Assembly: GCF_001182895.1 (NCBI RefSeq)
Contig: NZ_LFQR01000045.1
Location: 48,925-112,924 of the forward strand
Reading direction: 5' to 3'
Origin: Frateuria defendens
GTDB taxonomy: Bacteria; Pseudomonadota; Gammaproteobacteria; Xanthomonadales; Rhodanobacteraceae
DNA: 64,000 bases
Shown here: positions 46,792-58,497 of the stretch, in pieces
How positions within the stretch are numbered: the stretch's first letter is position 1
How the letters are laid out: each line of letters opens with the position of its first letter
The notes under the pieces: generated by a model
Told to the model about the DNA's origin: nothing
The model's input: only the letters and a program-made list of their open reading frames with translations
The model's database searches: none
Made by a program: the position numbers and the translations under genes

Positions 46792-48282
46792 ATGACCGAA
46801 CTCAACGCCGGCACGCTGTCGCAGCTGCCGCCCAAGGTGGCGGCGCCGTCCTACGACCGCAGCCGGCTCAAGCGCGGGATCGCGCATTTCGGGGTGGGCA
46901 ACTTCCATCGCGCCCACCAGGCCTTCTACATCGACCGCTGCCTCGCCCTGCCCGGCCAGGAGGATTGGGGCATCGTCGGCATCGGCCTCTCCGGCGGCGA
47001 ACGCGCCCGGCGGAAGGCCGAGCAGTTCCGCGCGCAGGACTGCCTCTATTCGCTCACCATCGCGCCACCGCGCCGGGAGAACAGCGTGCGCGTGATCGGC
47101 GCGCAGCTCGACTACCTGCTCGCGCCCGAGCAGCCGGACGAGGTGCTGGCGCTGCTGTCCAGCCCGGCGCTGCGCATCGTCACGCTGACCATCACCGAGG
47201 GCGGCTACCACGTCGACCCGCACACCCGCGCCTTCGTCACCGGCCACCCGGACGTGGCCCACGACCTGGCCGGCGAAGGCGCGCCGCGCACGGTGTTCGG
47301 CTTCGTCGTCGAGGCGCTGGCACGGCGGCGCGCGGCCGGCCTCAAGCCGTTCACCGTGGTCTCCTGCGACAACCTCCGCCACAACGGCGAGGTGGCGCGC
47401 ACCGCCTTCGTCGGCTTCGCCAAGGCACGCGACCCGGAGCTGGGCGCGTGGATCGACGCCAACGTGAGCTTCCCCAACTCCCTGGTCGACCGCATCACGC
47501 CCACGGTGACGGCGGAGGACGCCGCACGTCTCAACGCCGCCAGCGGCCTGGACGACCGCATCCCGCTGGTGGCCGAGGACTTCACCCAGTGGGTGATCGA
47601 GGACCGTTTCACCGACGGCCGCCCCGCGCTGGAGCAGGCGGGCGTGCAGCTCAGCGACGAGGTGAAGCTGTGGGAGCAGGTGAAGGTGCGCGTGCTCAAC
47701 GCCGGCCACCTCACCATGGCCTATCCGGCCCTGCTGCTGGGCTGCCGCGAGGCAGCCGAGGCGATGCGCGATCCACAGGTGCCGGTGCTGCTGGAGCGCT
47801 TCCTCGACCGCGTCGTGCTGCCGCTGCTGGAGGCGCCGCGCGGCGTGGACCTCGCGGACTACAAGAACACCGTGCTCGAGCGCTTCTCCAACGAGGCCAT
47901 GCACGACCAGCTCACCCGCATCGCCTCCGACAGTGCCTCGAAGGTGCCGGTGTACTTCACCGCCACGCTCAAGGCGATGCTGGCGCACGGCGTGGACCAC
48001 CGCATCCCCGCCTTCACCCTGGCCGCCTGGAGCCGCGTGGTGCAGGGCAAGGACGACGCCGGCGAGACGTTCGAGGTGATCGAGCCGCGAATGGACGAGC
48101 CCGAACGCCGACAACTGGCGGCAGCCGAACCCGACGAGGCACTGCGGATCGAGCCGCTGCGCGCGAGCGGCGTGGCGGAGCATGCGGACTTCGTGGCGGC
48201 CTTCGAAGCCTATCGCCGCGCCCTGGCCCAGGACGGCACCCGCGCCACGCTCGAGACGCTGCTGGCGGCGACGGCGGGTTGA
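46792..48282 (+). CDS. Mannitol dehydrogenase family protein (polyol/fructuronate reductase type)
   Basis: The 496-residue protein has the N-terminal Rossmann part RGIAHFGVGNFHRAHQAFYID, TITEGGYHVD and SCDNLRHNGEVAR, and the family signature KVRVLNAGHLTMAYPA with the catalytic Lys, Asn and His. It oxidises mannitol or arabitol to ketoses, or reduces fructuronate/tagaturonate, with NAD(H). Single-gene context does not settle the substrate. ATG 46792 is chosen for AGGAG upstream; the GTG at 46774 lies in that site. Confidence 0.9.
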   Translation: MTELNAGTLSQLPPKVAAPSYDRSRLKRGIAHFGVGNFHRAHQAFYIDRCLALPGQEDWGIVGIGLSGGERARRKAEQFRAQDCLYSLTIAPPRRENSVRVIGAQLDYLLAPEQPDEVLALLSSPALRIVTLTITEGGYHVDPHTRAFVTGHPDVAHDLAGEGAPRTVFGFVVEALARRRAAGLKPFTVVSCDNLRHNGEVARTAFVGFAKARDPELGAWIDANVSFPNSLVDRITPTVTAEDAARLNAASGLDDRIPLVAEDFTQWVIEDRFTDGRPALEQAGVQLSDEVKLWEQVKVRVLNAGHLTMAYPALLLGCREAAEAMRDPQVPVLLERFLDRVVLPLLEAPRGVDLADYKNTVLERFSNEAMHDQLTRIASDSASKVPVYFTATLKAMLAHGVDHRIPAFTLAAWSRVVQGKDDAGETFEVIEPRMDEPERRQLAAAEPDEALRIEPLRASGVAEHADFVAAFEAYRRALAQDGTRATLETLLAATAG

Positions 48283-48398
48283 GGGCGTAGCGCGCTTTCG
48301 CAACGCGTTGCGGCGCAGGTCCAACACTGGCCCGCGCCGCAGCGCCTTATCGATATCCCCTCGTATCCGGCCCTCTGGAGCCTCTCCCGCAACGCGCG

Positions 48399-49274
48399 TC
48401 AGTTCGTAACTGTCACCGCCACGCCGGACGGAATCTCGAACACCTTGCCATCGATGGCCTCGCCCACGGTCATCTTCAGCGTGTCCCACGCCTTGCCCGT
48501 GCCCTGGGGCGGGTGACGCCACAATAGGATGCTATCCATGCGGCCATTGAGCCCCTCGCCGTCGTCCACGACCTCGGTCGAGAAGCCCCATTGCCCACCG
48601 CCACTCCATACGCAGGCCTCACCAAGTCCGGCCTGGTCGAGCTTCTGGCAGGGCTGACCCGCTGCGCTGCCGAGGCCTGCGGATTGCGCCATCAGATGGG
48701 ACTGTCCTTGCTGCCCCAACTGCGCGGCCACGGCGGCACGCAATTGCGCGTCGTCGTCGTCGGCCATCGGCGCAGCGGCTTCCCGCACTTCACGCACCAC
48801 GCCCTCGGAAGGCTGGCGCGTTCCGGTCTTGCCGATCAAGTCGAGCGTCACCGCCTCACCCGGCTTGATGATGGCCAGCGTGGACTCGTGCACAGGTCTG
48901 AACTGGCACGCGCCCGTGATCTCGAAATCCCAGCGCTCGGCCCGCTCGGCCATGCGGGGGCCTTCGTACCAAATGTCGTAGAAGGTCCGCCCCAGCTTGC
49001 CGGCGACTTCATCGCTCAAGGGCTGCGTCGGCAGCGTCCCCTTGCGGCAATCGGCCAGGACCTTGCGATAGTCTCGTTCGCGGGCCGACTGGCCATCGCG
49101 CAGCACAACCATGATCTGGCTGACATGGATCGGAGGCGTCGAAGCGGCCGCATTCCTGGTGGCTCCAACAGAGTCATCTGCGGAGTCGTGGCCGCCGGCA
49201 GAACCGGCAGAACAGGCAGTCAGGGGCAAAGCGACCAGCGCGCATACCAGCCAGACCCAGGGACGTTGCAGCAT
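48399..49274 (-). CDS. Lipoprotein of unknown function
   Basis: The 291-residue protein has a signal helix WVWLVCALVALPLTAC with a lipobox (LTAC) and a Ser/Ala/Asp-rich linker. The remainder has scattered Cys residues (ADCRKG, TGACQF, GQPCQK, GEACVW) that could form disulfides. I do not recognise the family. The start at 49274 has a GGGAGAGG site; the frame runs on to 49337. Outer-membrane lipidation is expected. It stands alone between convergent mannitol dehydrogenase family and upstream nuclease genes. Confidence 0.65.
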   Translation of the reverse strand: MLQRPWVWLVCALVALPLTACSAGSAGGHDSADDSVGATRNAAASTPPIHVSQIMVVLRDGQSARERDYRKVLADCRKGTLPTQPLSDEVAGKLGRTFYDIWYEGPRMAERAERWDFEITGACQFRPVHESTLAIIKPGEAVTLDLIGKTGTRQPSEGVVREVREAAAPMADDDDAQLRAAVAAQLGQQGQSHLMAQSAGLGSAAGQPCQKLDQAGLGEACVWSGGGQWGFSTEVVDDGEGLNGRMDSILLWRHPPQGTGKAWDTLKMTVGEAIDGKVFEIPSGVAVTVTN

Positions 49275-49513
49275 GAGCCTCTCCCGTCGTCGGAACCAGT
49301 GCAACACTAGCCAATCTTCTACCGCCATGCCATTCAAGCTGGCCCATGCAGGCCTGCAATCCGCTCAGACCCACCTCGCCGCCGAAGCACCAAAAGGACA
49401 TCCAGACGTCCTTTTTATGGAAGTGTCATCCACATGAAAGGCTAGCGGCGTTTGGATGGGGACGCCCGGGACGCGGCACGGGCATCTGCCGCCCCATTAC
49501 GCCTTCGCCCATG

Positions 49514-51590
<2,077 letters not shown>

Positions 51591-51625
51591 GCCGCGGCGC
51601 GACGCCTTCCATCGCATCGAAGACT

Positions 51626-51648
51626 AGGCGCCCGCTCGGGCGCCTTTT
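51626..51648 (+). terminator. Intrinsic terminator after gapA
   Basis: An 8-bp stem (AGGCGCCC with GGGCGCCT), GCTC loop, followed by TTTTCTTTT. Lies 36 bases after the gapA stop. Confidence 0.85.
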
Positions 51649-51737
51649 CTTTTGGCTTCGTCGGTGCCGGCCCGGTGCCGCGTGTACCGCGCCGCCGGCG
51701 GCGGAACCGCCCGCCGCGACCGCGACCGCGCGCGGTC

Positions 51738-52238
51738 TCAGCCGAGCGCGGCCAGCGCCGCGTCGTAGTCCGGCTCGTGGGTGATCTCATCCACCAATTG
51801 CGCGTGGAGCACCTTGTCGTGCTCGTCCAGCACCACCACCGCGCGCGCGGCGAGGCCGGCCAGCGGCCCGCTGGCGATCGCCACGCCGTAGCGTTCGAGG
51901 AAGTCGCGGCCGCGCAGGGTGGAGAGCGTGACCACGTGGTCCAGCCCTTCGGCGCCGCAGAAGCGCGCCTGCGCGAAGGGCAGGTCCGCCGAGATGCACA
52001 GCACCACGGTGTCGGCGGGCTGGCCGGCCAGCTCGTTGAAGCGGCGCACCGAGGTGGCGCACACGCTGGTGTCTACGCTGGGGAAGATGTTGAGCACTTT
52101 GCGCTTGCCGCCGAAGCTGGCCAGCGCGACGTCGGCCAGGTCCTTGCCGACCAGGGTGAAGGCCGGCGCCGGCTCGCCGACGGCGGGGAAGCGGCCGTCG
52201 ACGGCGATCGGCTGGCCCTTGAGCGTGATCTGCGACAT
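51738..52238 (-). CDS. tpx: Thiol peroxidase
   Basis: Tpx reduces lipid and hydrogen peroxides with thioredoxin. The 166-residue protein matches family length. The peroxidatic Cys60 lies in [16 protein letters not shown] and the resolving Cys94 in RFCGAEG, corresponding to the atypical two-Cys arrangement in E. coli Tpx. It lacks a signal peptide. It is convergent with gapA and downstream of hemN on the same strand after an 84-bp gap. Confidence 0.95.
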   Translation of the reverse strand: MSQITLKGQPIAVDGRFPAVGEPAPAFTLVGKDLADVALASFGGKRKVLNIFPSVDTSVCATSVRRFNELAGQPADTVVLCISADLPFAQARFCGAEGLDHVVTLSTLRGRDFLERYGVAIASGPLAGLAARAVVVLDEHDKVLHAQLVDEITHEPDYDAALAALG

Positions 52239-52322
52239 GAAACAACCTCGTTGCCTGAAGTCGGGAGCGGCCAGTAGACCACGCCCGGCGGCGATGACGA
52301 AACGGTGCCGGCCGCGCGCGCC

Positions 52323-53720
52323 TCAGATCGCCCGCGAATACCGCGCCGCGGCCGGCGCGTCGAGGTAGGCGTCGAAGCACATGGCGACGATACGCAGCAG
52401 CAGCCGTCCGCGCGGCGTGACGCGGATGACGCCGCGCTCGAACGTCACCAGCCCGTCGTCGGCCAGCGGGCGCAGCCGCGCCAGCGCGGTGGCGAAATGG
52501 CAGGCGAAGATGAGGCCGTGGCGGCGGCCGAAGGCGCCGGTGTCGAGCTCGCCGTGGCACATCAGCTGGCCGATGGCCTCGCGCCGCAGCAGGTCGTCCT
52601 CGCTCAGCCGCCGGCCGCGCGTCACCGGCAGCCGGCCGGCGTCCAGCGCCGCGTAGTAGGCGGGCAGGTCGCGCGCGTTCTGGCTGTAGCTGTCGCCGAT
52701 GCGGCCGATGGCGCTGGCGCCGAGCCCCACGATGTCGGTGTCGCCGTGGGTGGAGTAGCCCTGGAAGTTGCGCTGCAGCCGGCCCGCGCGCTGCGCGCGC
52801 ACCAGTTCGTCGTCGGCGCGCGCGAAGTGGTCCATGCCGACGTAGACGTAGCCCGCGCCGGTGAGCCGCTCCAGCGCCTGGCCGAACAGCGCCAGGCGGG
52901 TGGCCGCGTCGGGCAGGTCCGCCGCGTGGATCTGCCGCTGCGCCTTGAACATCGCCGGCAGATGCGCGTAGCCGTACACCGCAATGCGGTCGGGCGTGAG
53001 CGCCAGCACCGCGCTCAGCGTGCGCCCGAAGCCTACCGGCGACTGCTTCGGCAGGCCGTAGATCAGGTCCACGCTGACCGAGGCGAAGCCCGCGTCGCGC
53101 GCCGCGTCGATCACCGCGTAGGTCTCGCCCACGCTCTGCTCGCGGTTCACCGCGCGCTGCACGGCCGGGTCGAAATCCTGGATGCCGACCGAGAGGCGGT
53201 TGAAGCCGAGCCCGGCCAGGCCGCGCACATAGTCACCGTCGGCGTAGCGCGGGTCCAGCTCGATGCCGAACTCGCGCCCGCCCTCGCCCGCCAGCGTGAA
53301 GTGGCGCGCCAGGTTCGTCATCAGCACGCGCAGGCGCGGCAGGTCGAGGAAGTTGGGCGTGCCGCCGCCCAAGTGCAGCTGGCGCACGCGCCGGTCGCGG
53401 TCGAACAGCGGCGCGGTCAGCGCAATCTCGCGGCACAGGTGTCCCAGGTAGGCGTCCGCCTTGCCCGGGTCGCGCGTGATCACCCGGTTGCAGCCGCAGT
53501 AGAAGCACGGGCTGGCGCAGAAGGGCACGTGCAGGTAGAGCGACAGGTCGCGCGGGATCGGCTCCTCGTTGGAGGCGCGGATCGCCTCGCACAGCGCCGC
53601 TTCGTCGAAGCCGGCGTGGAAGTGCGGCGCGGTGGGGTAGCTGGTGTAGCGCGGGCCGTCGACGTCGTAGCGGGCGACCAGGGCGGGATCGAATTCGGGG
53701 GCGGCGAAGGCGGCGTTCAT
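52323..53720 (-). CDS. hemN: Oxygen-independent coproporphyrinogen III oxidase
   Basis: This radical-SAM enzyme makes protoporphyrinogen IX for heme without oxygen. The 465-residue protein has GPRYTSYPTAPHF, the cluster motif CxxxCxxC at Cys68, 72 and 75 (FCASPCFYCGC), LHLGGGTPNFL, and the HemN-specific C-terminal domain. ATG 53720 fits the family but has no Shine-Dalgarno site. An FNR/ANR-type palindrome is centred 41.5 bases upstream, so if it acts as a class II activator site the message would be leaderless. Confidence 0.95.
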   Translation of the reverse strand: MNAAFAAPEFDPALVARYDVDGPRYTSYPTAPHFHAGFDEAALCEAIRASNEEPIPRDLSLYLHVPFCASPCFYCGCNRVITRDPGKADAYLGHLCREIALTAPLFDRDRRVRQLHLGGGTPNFLDLPRLRVLMTNLARHFTLAGEGGREFGIELDPRYADGDYVRGLAGLGFNRLSVGIQDFDPAVQRAVNREQSVGETYAVIDAARDAGFASVSVDLIYGLPKQSPVGFGRTLSAVLALTPDRIAVYGYAHLPAMFKAQRQIHAADLPDAATRLALFGQALERLTGAGYVYVGMDHFARADDELVRAQRAGRLQRNFQGYSTHGDTDIVGLGASAIGRIGDSYSQNARDLPAYYAALDAGRLPVTRGRRLSEDDLLRREAIGQLMCHGELDTGAFGRRHGLIFACHFATALARLRPLADDGLVTFERGVIRVTPRGRLLLRIVAMCFDAYLDAPAAARYSRAI

Positions 53721-53754
53721 GGCGCGAGTGTGGGCACCCGCGCGGCGCCGGGTC

Positions 53755-53768
53755 TTGACCGCGGTCAA
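53755..53768 (-). promoter_or_regulatory. FNR/ANR-type operator upstream of hemN
   Basis: TTGACCGCGGTCAA is a perfect palindrome (extended to 16 bp by flanking C/G) matching the FNR/ANR consensus TTGAY-N4-RTCAA. Anaerobic control of hemN by ANR/FNR is established in Pseudomonas and fits an oxygen-independent enzyme. Confidence 0.75.
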
Positions 53769-53858
53769 GCCGGCGCCGCCGTCGCGCTCCGTGCGGCGAT
53801 GCGCCCCACCGCCCAGACGCACCGCCCTGGCGCATGGCCCACGGGCGCGCCACCGCGC

Positions 53859-54842
53859 CTAGCGCAGCGGCACCACCCGCTGCTCGATGGCGCCGAAGAT
53901 CGAGGCGCCGAGCGCGTCGGTGACGTCGATGCGCAGCGTGTCGCCGTACTTCAGGAACGGCGTGGACGGCTGGCCGTCGCGCAGCGTCTCCACCGTGCGC
54001 TGCTCGGCCAGGCAGGAGGCGCCCTTGCCGGTGTCCGCGTTGGCGATGGTGCCGGAGCCGACCAGGGTGCCGGCGGTGAGCGGGCGCGTCCTGGCCGCGT
54101 GGGCAACCAGCTCGGCGAAGCTGAACTGCATGTCCACGCCGCACTCGGCCTCGCCGAACCAGGCGCCGTTCAACCAGGTGCGCATCGGCAGGTGGAGCTT
54201 CTCGCCGCGCCACGCCTCGCCCAGTTCGTCGGGCGTGACCAGCACCGGCGAGAGCGCCGAGCGCGGCTTGCTCTGCAGGAACCCGAAGCCCTTGGCGAGT
54301 TCGGCGGGGATCAGGTTGCGCAGGCTCACGTCGTTGACCAGCCCCACGAGCCGGATGTGGCGCGCCGCCTGCGCCGGCGTCACCGCCATCGGCACGTCGT
54401 CGGTCACCACCACCACCTCGGCTTCCAGGTCGATGCCGTACTCCTCGCTCGGCACCACCACCGGGTCGCGGGGGCCCAGGAAACCGGCACTGGTGGCCTG
54501 GTACATCAGCGGGTCGGTGTAGAAGCTCGCCGGCACCTCGGCGCCGCGCGCGCGGCGCACGCGCTCCACGTGGGGCAGGTAGGCCGAGCCGTCGACGAAC
54601 TCGTAGGCGCGCGGCAGCGGCGCGGCCAGCGCGGCCAGGTCGAGCGCGAAGGCGCCCGGCGCGCGGCCGGCGTTCAAGTCCCCGTACAGCGCCTTGAGGC
54701 GCGGCGCCGCGCTGGACCAGTCGTCCAGCGCCGCCTGCAGCGTGGGCGCGATGCCCGCGGCCTTCGTCGCCCGCGCGAGGTCGCGGCTCACCACCACCAG
54801 CGTGCCGTCGCGGCCGCCTTCCTTGAGACTGCCCAGTTTCAT
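53859..54842 (-). CDS. Fumarylacetoacetate hydrolase family protein
   Basis: The 327-residue protein starts KLGSLKEGGRDGTLVVVSRDL and has EEYGIDLEAEVVVVTDDV (metal-binding Glu residues), LVNDVSLRNLIP, and VGSGTIANADTGKGASCLAE in the catalytic half. It probably performs the last step of the homogentisate pathway, splitting fumarylacetoacetate to fumarate and acetoacetate, because it is in one unit with hmgA and hppD. It is shorter than the eukaryotic enzyme, as usual for this bacterial form. ATG 54842 follows the lipoprotein gene after 22 bases; the frame extends into that gene. Confidence 0.87.
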   Translation of the reverse strand: MKLGSLKEGGRDGTLVVVSRDLARATKAAGIAPTLQAALDDWSSAAPRLKALYGDLNAGRAPGAFALDLAALAAPLPRAYEFVDGSAYLPHVERVRRARGAEVPASFYTDPLMYQATSAGFLGPRDPVVVPSEEYGIDLEAEVVVVTDDVPMAVTPAQAARHIRLVGLVNDVSLRNLIPAELAKGFGFLQSKPRSALSPVLVTPDELGEAWRGEKLHLPMRTWLNGAWFGEAECGVDMQFSFAELVAHAARTRPLTAGTLVGSGTIANADTGKGASCLAEQRTVETLRDGQPSTPFLKYGDTLRIDVTDALGASIFGAIEQRVVPLR

Positions 54843-54864
54843 GCATCCGCTCCGTCGGCCGCGC

Positions 54865-55443
54865 TCATCCGCAGCCTTCCACATAGTCGATCTGCGGCGG
54901 CACGCCGACGCGCCAGGCCGTCACCGTCGCGTTGCCGTCCGCGCCAAGCTCGAACACCAGCACGCCCGCCCCCTGCGGCGCGGCCACGCGCAGCATCCTG
55001 GCGCCGGCCAGGTACTTGTGCGGCTGCTCGGTCGCCGCCGCACCGTACAGGGCGTGGAGCCGCGCCGCATCCATGCCGATCCGCCCGCCGCCCGGGGCGG
55101 TTTCCCTGACCGTGCGTACGTCGTAGCGCACGAAGCGGCCGTGCTCGAACAGGAAGGCGAGCGCGGGCGGCGAGGCCGCCCACGCCGGCGTCTTGTAGTG
55201 GCAGCTCGAGCCCGGCGACGGCGCGCCCTTCAGTTCCCCGCCCCAGGCCCGGGCGAAGGCCCGCTCGTCCATGCCGAAACGCATGTCGCCGTAGCCGTCG
55301 TAGCGCGCCGGTGCGGCGGCTTCCGCCGGCACACCGGCCGGCGCCGCCGGCCGGTCGGCCTGCGCGGCGGCAATGGCGGACGGCGCATGCTCGCCGCACC
55401 CCGCGAGCCCGAGCAGGCCAAGCGCGAGTGCCACGCGCCTCAC
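54865..55443 (-). CDS. Small lipoprotein inside the homogentisate operon
   Basis: The 192-residue protein begins [19 protein letters not shown], a short signal helix with lipobox LAGC. The rest has [20 protein letters not shown] and [13 protein letters not shown], two similar helices found in small periplasmic proteins of Xanthomonadales and Pseudomonas; I know no function. GTG 55443 is chosen because it overlaps the hmgA TGA (GTGA). Coupling to a cytoplasmic catabolic operon is odd. The very long frame upstream is a shadow of hmgA. Confidence 0.7.
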   Translation of the reverse strand: MRRVALALGLLGLAGCGEHAPSAIAAAQADRPAAPAGVPAEAAAPARYDGYGDMRFGMDERAFARAWGGELKGAPSPGSSCHYKTPAWAASPPALAFLFEHGRFVRYDVRTVRETAPGGGRIGMDAARLHALYGAAATEQPHKYLAGARMLRVAAPQGAGVLVFELGADGNATVTAWRVGVPPQIDYVEGCG

Positions 55444-56750
55444 GCGCCGGGGCCCGCGTCGAAGTGCCTGGCCAGCCCCTGCCAGCACGTGTAGTAGTCC
55501 GCCTGCAGCTGCGGCGCTTCCAGTGCCTGCCGCGTGGGGCGGATCACCTTGCGCGTCTCGAACATGAAGGCGAGCGTATCCACCAGGTGGTCGGGACGCG
55601 AAGTGTCGGCCGCGCTGGCCTTCTCGAAGCTGGCCGCGTCCGGCCCGTGGCCGCTCATGCAGTTGTGCAGCGAGGCGCCGCCCGGCGCGAAGCCGCCGGC
55701 CTTGGCGTCGTAGGCGCCCTCGATCAGGCCCATGAACTCGCTCGCCACGTTGCGGTGGAAGTACGGCGGGCGGAAGCTGTGCTCGGCCACCAGCCAGCGC
55801 GGCGGGAAGATCACGAAATCCAGGTTGGCCGTGCCCGCCGTGTCGCTGGGCGAGGTGAGCACGGTGAAGATCGAGGGGTCCGGGTGGTCCACGCTGATCG
55901 AGCCCACCGTGTTGAAGCGCGCAAGGTCGTACTTGTACGGCGCGTAGTTGCCGTGCCAGGCCACCACGTCCAGCGGCGAGTGGTCGATGGCCGCGCGCCA
56001 CAGCGCGCCCTGGAACTTGGCGATCAGTTCGAACTCGCCCTCCGCGTCCTCGTAGGCCGCGTGCGGCGCGAGGAAGTCGCGCGGCAGTGCCATCGAGTTG
56101 GCGCCGATGGGCCCCAGGTCCGGCAGCCGCAGCAGCGCGCCGAAGTTCTCCGCCACATAGCCGCGCGCGGCGCCGTCGGGCAGCGCCACGCGAAAGCGCA
56201 CGCCGCGCGGGATCACCGCGATCTCCCGCGGCGCCAGCCCCAGCACGCCCAGTTCGGTGGCGATCTCCAGCCGCCCCTGCTGCGGCACGATCAGCAGCTC
56301 GCCGTCGGCGTCGTAGAAGTAGCGCCCTTCCATGGCGCGGTTGGCGGCGTAGAGGTGGATGCCGCAGCCGGCCTGCTCGGCGGGGCCGCCGTTGCCGGCC
56401 AGCGTCACCAGCCCTTCGATGAAGTCGGTGGACCGCTCGGGCAGCGGCCACGGGTCCCAGCGCAGCTGGTTGGGCGTGGCCGGCGCCTCCTCGAAGCGGT
56501 TGTGCAAGCGCGCCGGCGCCAGCGGCTGGAACGGCTGGTGCACCGCCGCCGGGCGGATGCGGTAGAGCCAGCTGCGCCGGTTGGCGTGGCGCGGCGCGGT
56601 GAAGGCGGTGCCCGAGAGCTGCTCGGCATAGAGCCCGTGCGCCACGCGCTGCGGCGAGTTCTGCCCGGTGGGCAGCACGCCGGACAGCGCCTCGCTGGCG
56701 AACTCGTTGCCGAAGCCGGATTGGTAACCGCGGGATGCCATCGCGCTCAT
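55440..56750 (-). CDS. hmgA: Homogentisate 1,2-dioxygenase
   Basis: HmgA opens the ring of homogentisate to maleylacetoacetate using Fe(II). The 436-residue protein has [19 protein letters not shown] at the N-terminus, [15 protein letters not shown], and [23 protein letters not shown] with the iron-binding His/Glu residues. Length is standard. The start may be ATG 56750 or 56741. It is second in the minus-strand hppD unit, 61 bases after hppD. Confidence 0.96.
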   Translation of the reverse strand: MSAMASRGYQSGFGNEFASEALSGVLPTGQNSPQRVAHGLYAEQLSGTAFTAPRHANRRSWLYRIRPAAVHQPFQPLAPARLHNRFEEAPATPNQLRWDPWPLPERSTDFIEGLVTLAGNGGPAEQAGCGIHLYAANRAMEGRYFYDADGELLIVPQQGRLEIATELGVLGLAPREIAVIPRGVRFRVALPDGAARGYVAENFGALLRLPDLGPIGANSMALPRDFLAPHAAYEDAEGEFELIAKFQGALWRAAIDHSPLDVVAWHGNYAPYKYDLARFNTVGSISVDHPDPSIFTVLTSPSDTAGTANLDFVIFPPRWLVAEHSFRPPYFHRNVASEFMGLIEGAYDAKAGGFAPGGASLHNCMSGHGPDAASFEKASAADTSRPDHLVDTLAFMFETRKVIRPTRQALEAPQLQADYYTCWQGLARHFDAGPGA

Positions 56751-56811
56751 CGTCGTCCGCCGCTGGGCCCGCTTCGCGCGAAGCGGGCCGGGATGGGAAA
56801 AGGGCCTGGGG

Positions 56812-57906
56812 CTACAGCACGCCGCGACGCATCTGGTCGCGCTCGATGGATTCGAACAGGGCCTGGAAGTTGCCCTCGCCGAAACCCTCGTTGCCCTTGC
56901 GCTGGATGATCTCGAAGAAGATCGGCCCGATCGCGTTCTGGGTGAAGATCTGCAGCAGCAGCTTCTTGCCGGTCTCGCGGTCGGCGTCGATCAGCAGCTT
57001 GTTCTTCTTCAGCCGCGGCACGTCCTCGCCGTGGCCGGGGATGCGCTGGTCGATCACCTCGTAGTAGGTCTCCGGCGTGTCGAGGAAGGCCACGCCCTTC
57101 GCGCGCATCGCCTCCACCGTGGCGTAGATGTCGTCGGTGAAGCAGGCGATGTGCTGGATGCCCTCGCCGTGGTACTGGTCGAGGTACTCGTTGATCTGCG
57201 ACTTGGGGTCGGCCGACTCGTTGAGCGGGATGCGCACGATGCCGTCCGGCGCGGTCATCGCCTTGGACACCAGGCCGGTCTTGGCGCCCTTGATGTCGAA
57301 GTAGCGGATCTCGCGGAAGTTGAACAGCCGCTCGTAGTAGTCCGCCCACTGCCCCATGTGGCCGAGGTAGAGGTTGTGGGTGAGATGGTCGATGAAGGTG
57401 AGGCCGAAGCCCGGTGGGTGCGGCGCGGCGCCCGGCAGCGGCAGGTAGTCGCCCTCGTACACCGAGCCCTGCTCGCCGTAGCGGTCCACCAGGTAGAGCA
57501 TGCAGCCGCCGATGCCCTGGATGATCGGCGCGTCCACCGCACGGCTCTCGGGCTTGGCCGTCACCGGCTCGGCGCCCTTGGCGAGCACCGCCTGGTACAC
57601 CTCGGCGGCCGGCTTCCTGAAGCGGATGGCGAAGCCGCAGGCGCAGGGGCCGTGGGCGGCGGCGAAGTCGGCGGCGAAGCCCTGCGGGTCTTCGTTGACG
57701 AGGAAGTTGACCTCGCCCTGGCGGTACACGGTGATCGGCCGCGAGCGGTGCCGCAGCACGGCGCCGAAACCCATGGCTTCGAACAGGGCGTGCAGCTCGC
57801 CCGCGCGCCCGGGCGGGGCGGCGAACTCGACGAACTCGAAGCCGTCGATGCCGGTCGGGTTCTCGAAGGTGGTGACCTGCATGCCGAGGTTGGGTTGGGC
57901 GTTCAT
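56812..57906 (-). CDS. hppD: 4-hydroxyphenylpyruvate dioxygenase
   Basis: HppD turns 4-hydroxyphenylpyruvate, from tyrosine transamination, into homogentisate. The 364-residue protein has two VOC modules; iron ligands lie in [22 protein letters not shown] and [21 protein letters not shown]. It is first in the catabolic unit and faces the MarR gene across about 110 bp carrying a palindrome. The homogentisate pathway also leads to pyomelanin if later steps are slow. Confidence 0.96.
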   Translation of the reverse strand: MNAQPNLGMQVTTFENPTGIDGFEFVEFAAPPGRAGELHALFEAMGFGAVLRHRSRPITVYRQGEVNFLVNEDPQGFAADFAAAHGPCACGFAIRFRKPAAEVYQAVLAKGAEPVTAKPESRAVDAPIIQGIGGCMLYLVDRYGEQGSVYEGDYLPLPGAAPHPPGFGLTFIDHLTHNLYLGHMGQWADYYERLFNFREIRYFDIKGAKTGLVSKAMTAPDGIVRIPLNESADPKSQINEYLDQYHGEGIQHIACFTDDIYATVEAMRAKGVAFLDTPETYYEVIDQRIPGHGEDVPRLKKNKLLIDADRETGKKLLLQIFTQNAIGPIFFEIIQRKGNEGFGEGNFQALFESIERDQMRRGVL

Positions 57907-57980
57907 GGCGCGCTCCTGTCGATCGACGTGCGATGGCAGGCTGCGGAGCGTGCCATCATCCGGATGTGCGCAGCGTTATA

Positions 57981-57994
57981 GTTTCAAATGAAAC
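57981..57994. promoter_or_regulatory. Palindromic operator candidate between hppD and the MarR gene
   Basis: GTTTCAAATGAAAC is a perfect 6-bp inverted repeat around AA, in the AT-rich part of the shared promoter. It is the likely site for the divergent MarR regulator, controlling both itself and hppD-hmgA. Confidence 0.6.
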
Positions 57995-58017
57995 CTATTG
58001 CAAGGAACACCGCAGCA

Positions 58018-58497
58018 GTGTCGCCCCCACGTCGTCCCGCCCCCGCCGATGCCGAGCACGCGCCCCTGGAACTGGAGCGCTTCCTGCCGTACCGGCTGTC
58101 AATCCTCTCCAACACCATCAGCCAGGCGATCGCCGACGACTACCAGCGCCACTACGACCTCTCGGTGACCGAGTGGCGCGTGATGGCGGTGCTGGCGCGC
58201 TTCCACGGCCTCTCCGCGCGCGAAGTCTCCGAGCGCACCGCGATGGACAAGGTCGCGGTGAGCCGCGCGCTGGCGCGGCTGGTCGCCGCCGGCCGGGTGC
58301 ACCGGGCCACCCACCACGGCGACAAGCGCCGCTCCGTGCTCAGCCTCACCGAGGCCGGCTGGGCGGTGCACGACGCGGTCGCCCCGATGGCCCGCTCGCA
58401 CGAGCGCGCGGTGCTGAAGAAGCTCGACGCCGAGGAACGCGCCTGGCTGGTGCGCATCCTCGACAAGTTGGAGCAGGGATTAGGGAATAGGGAATAA
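58018..58497 (+). CDS. MarR-family regulator, probable control of the homogentisate unit
   Basis: The 159-residue protein has the MarR winged helix: YRLSILSNTISQAIADDYQ, TEWRVMAVLARFHGLSAREVSERT, DKVAVSRALARLVAAGRVHR and the wing HGDKRRSVLSLTEAG. Two starts are possible: ATG 57988, which lies inside the operator palindrome and has no ribosome site, or GTG 58018, with AAGGA 11 bases upstream; I chose the latter. The last codons (LGNRE) are encoded by one arm of an intergenic repeat. Divergence from hppD suggests repression of tyrosine breakdown; the ligand is unknown. Confidence 0.9.
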   Translation: MSPPRRPAPADAEHAPLELERFLPYRLSILSNTISQAIADDYQRHYDLSVTEWRVMAVLARFHGLSAREVSERTAMDKVAVSRALARLVAAGRVHRATHHGDKRRSVLSLTEAGWAVHDAVAPMARSHERAVLKKLDAEERAWLVRILDKLEQGLGNRE

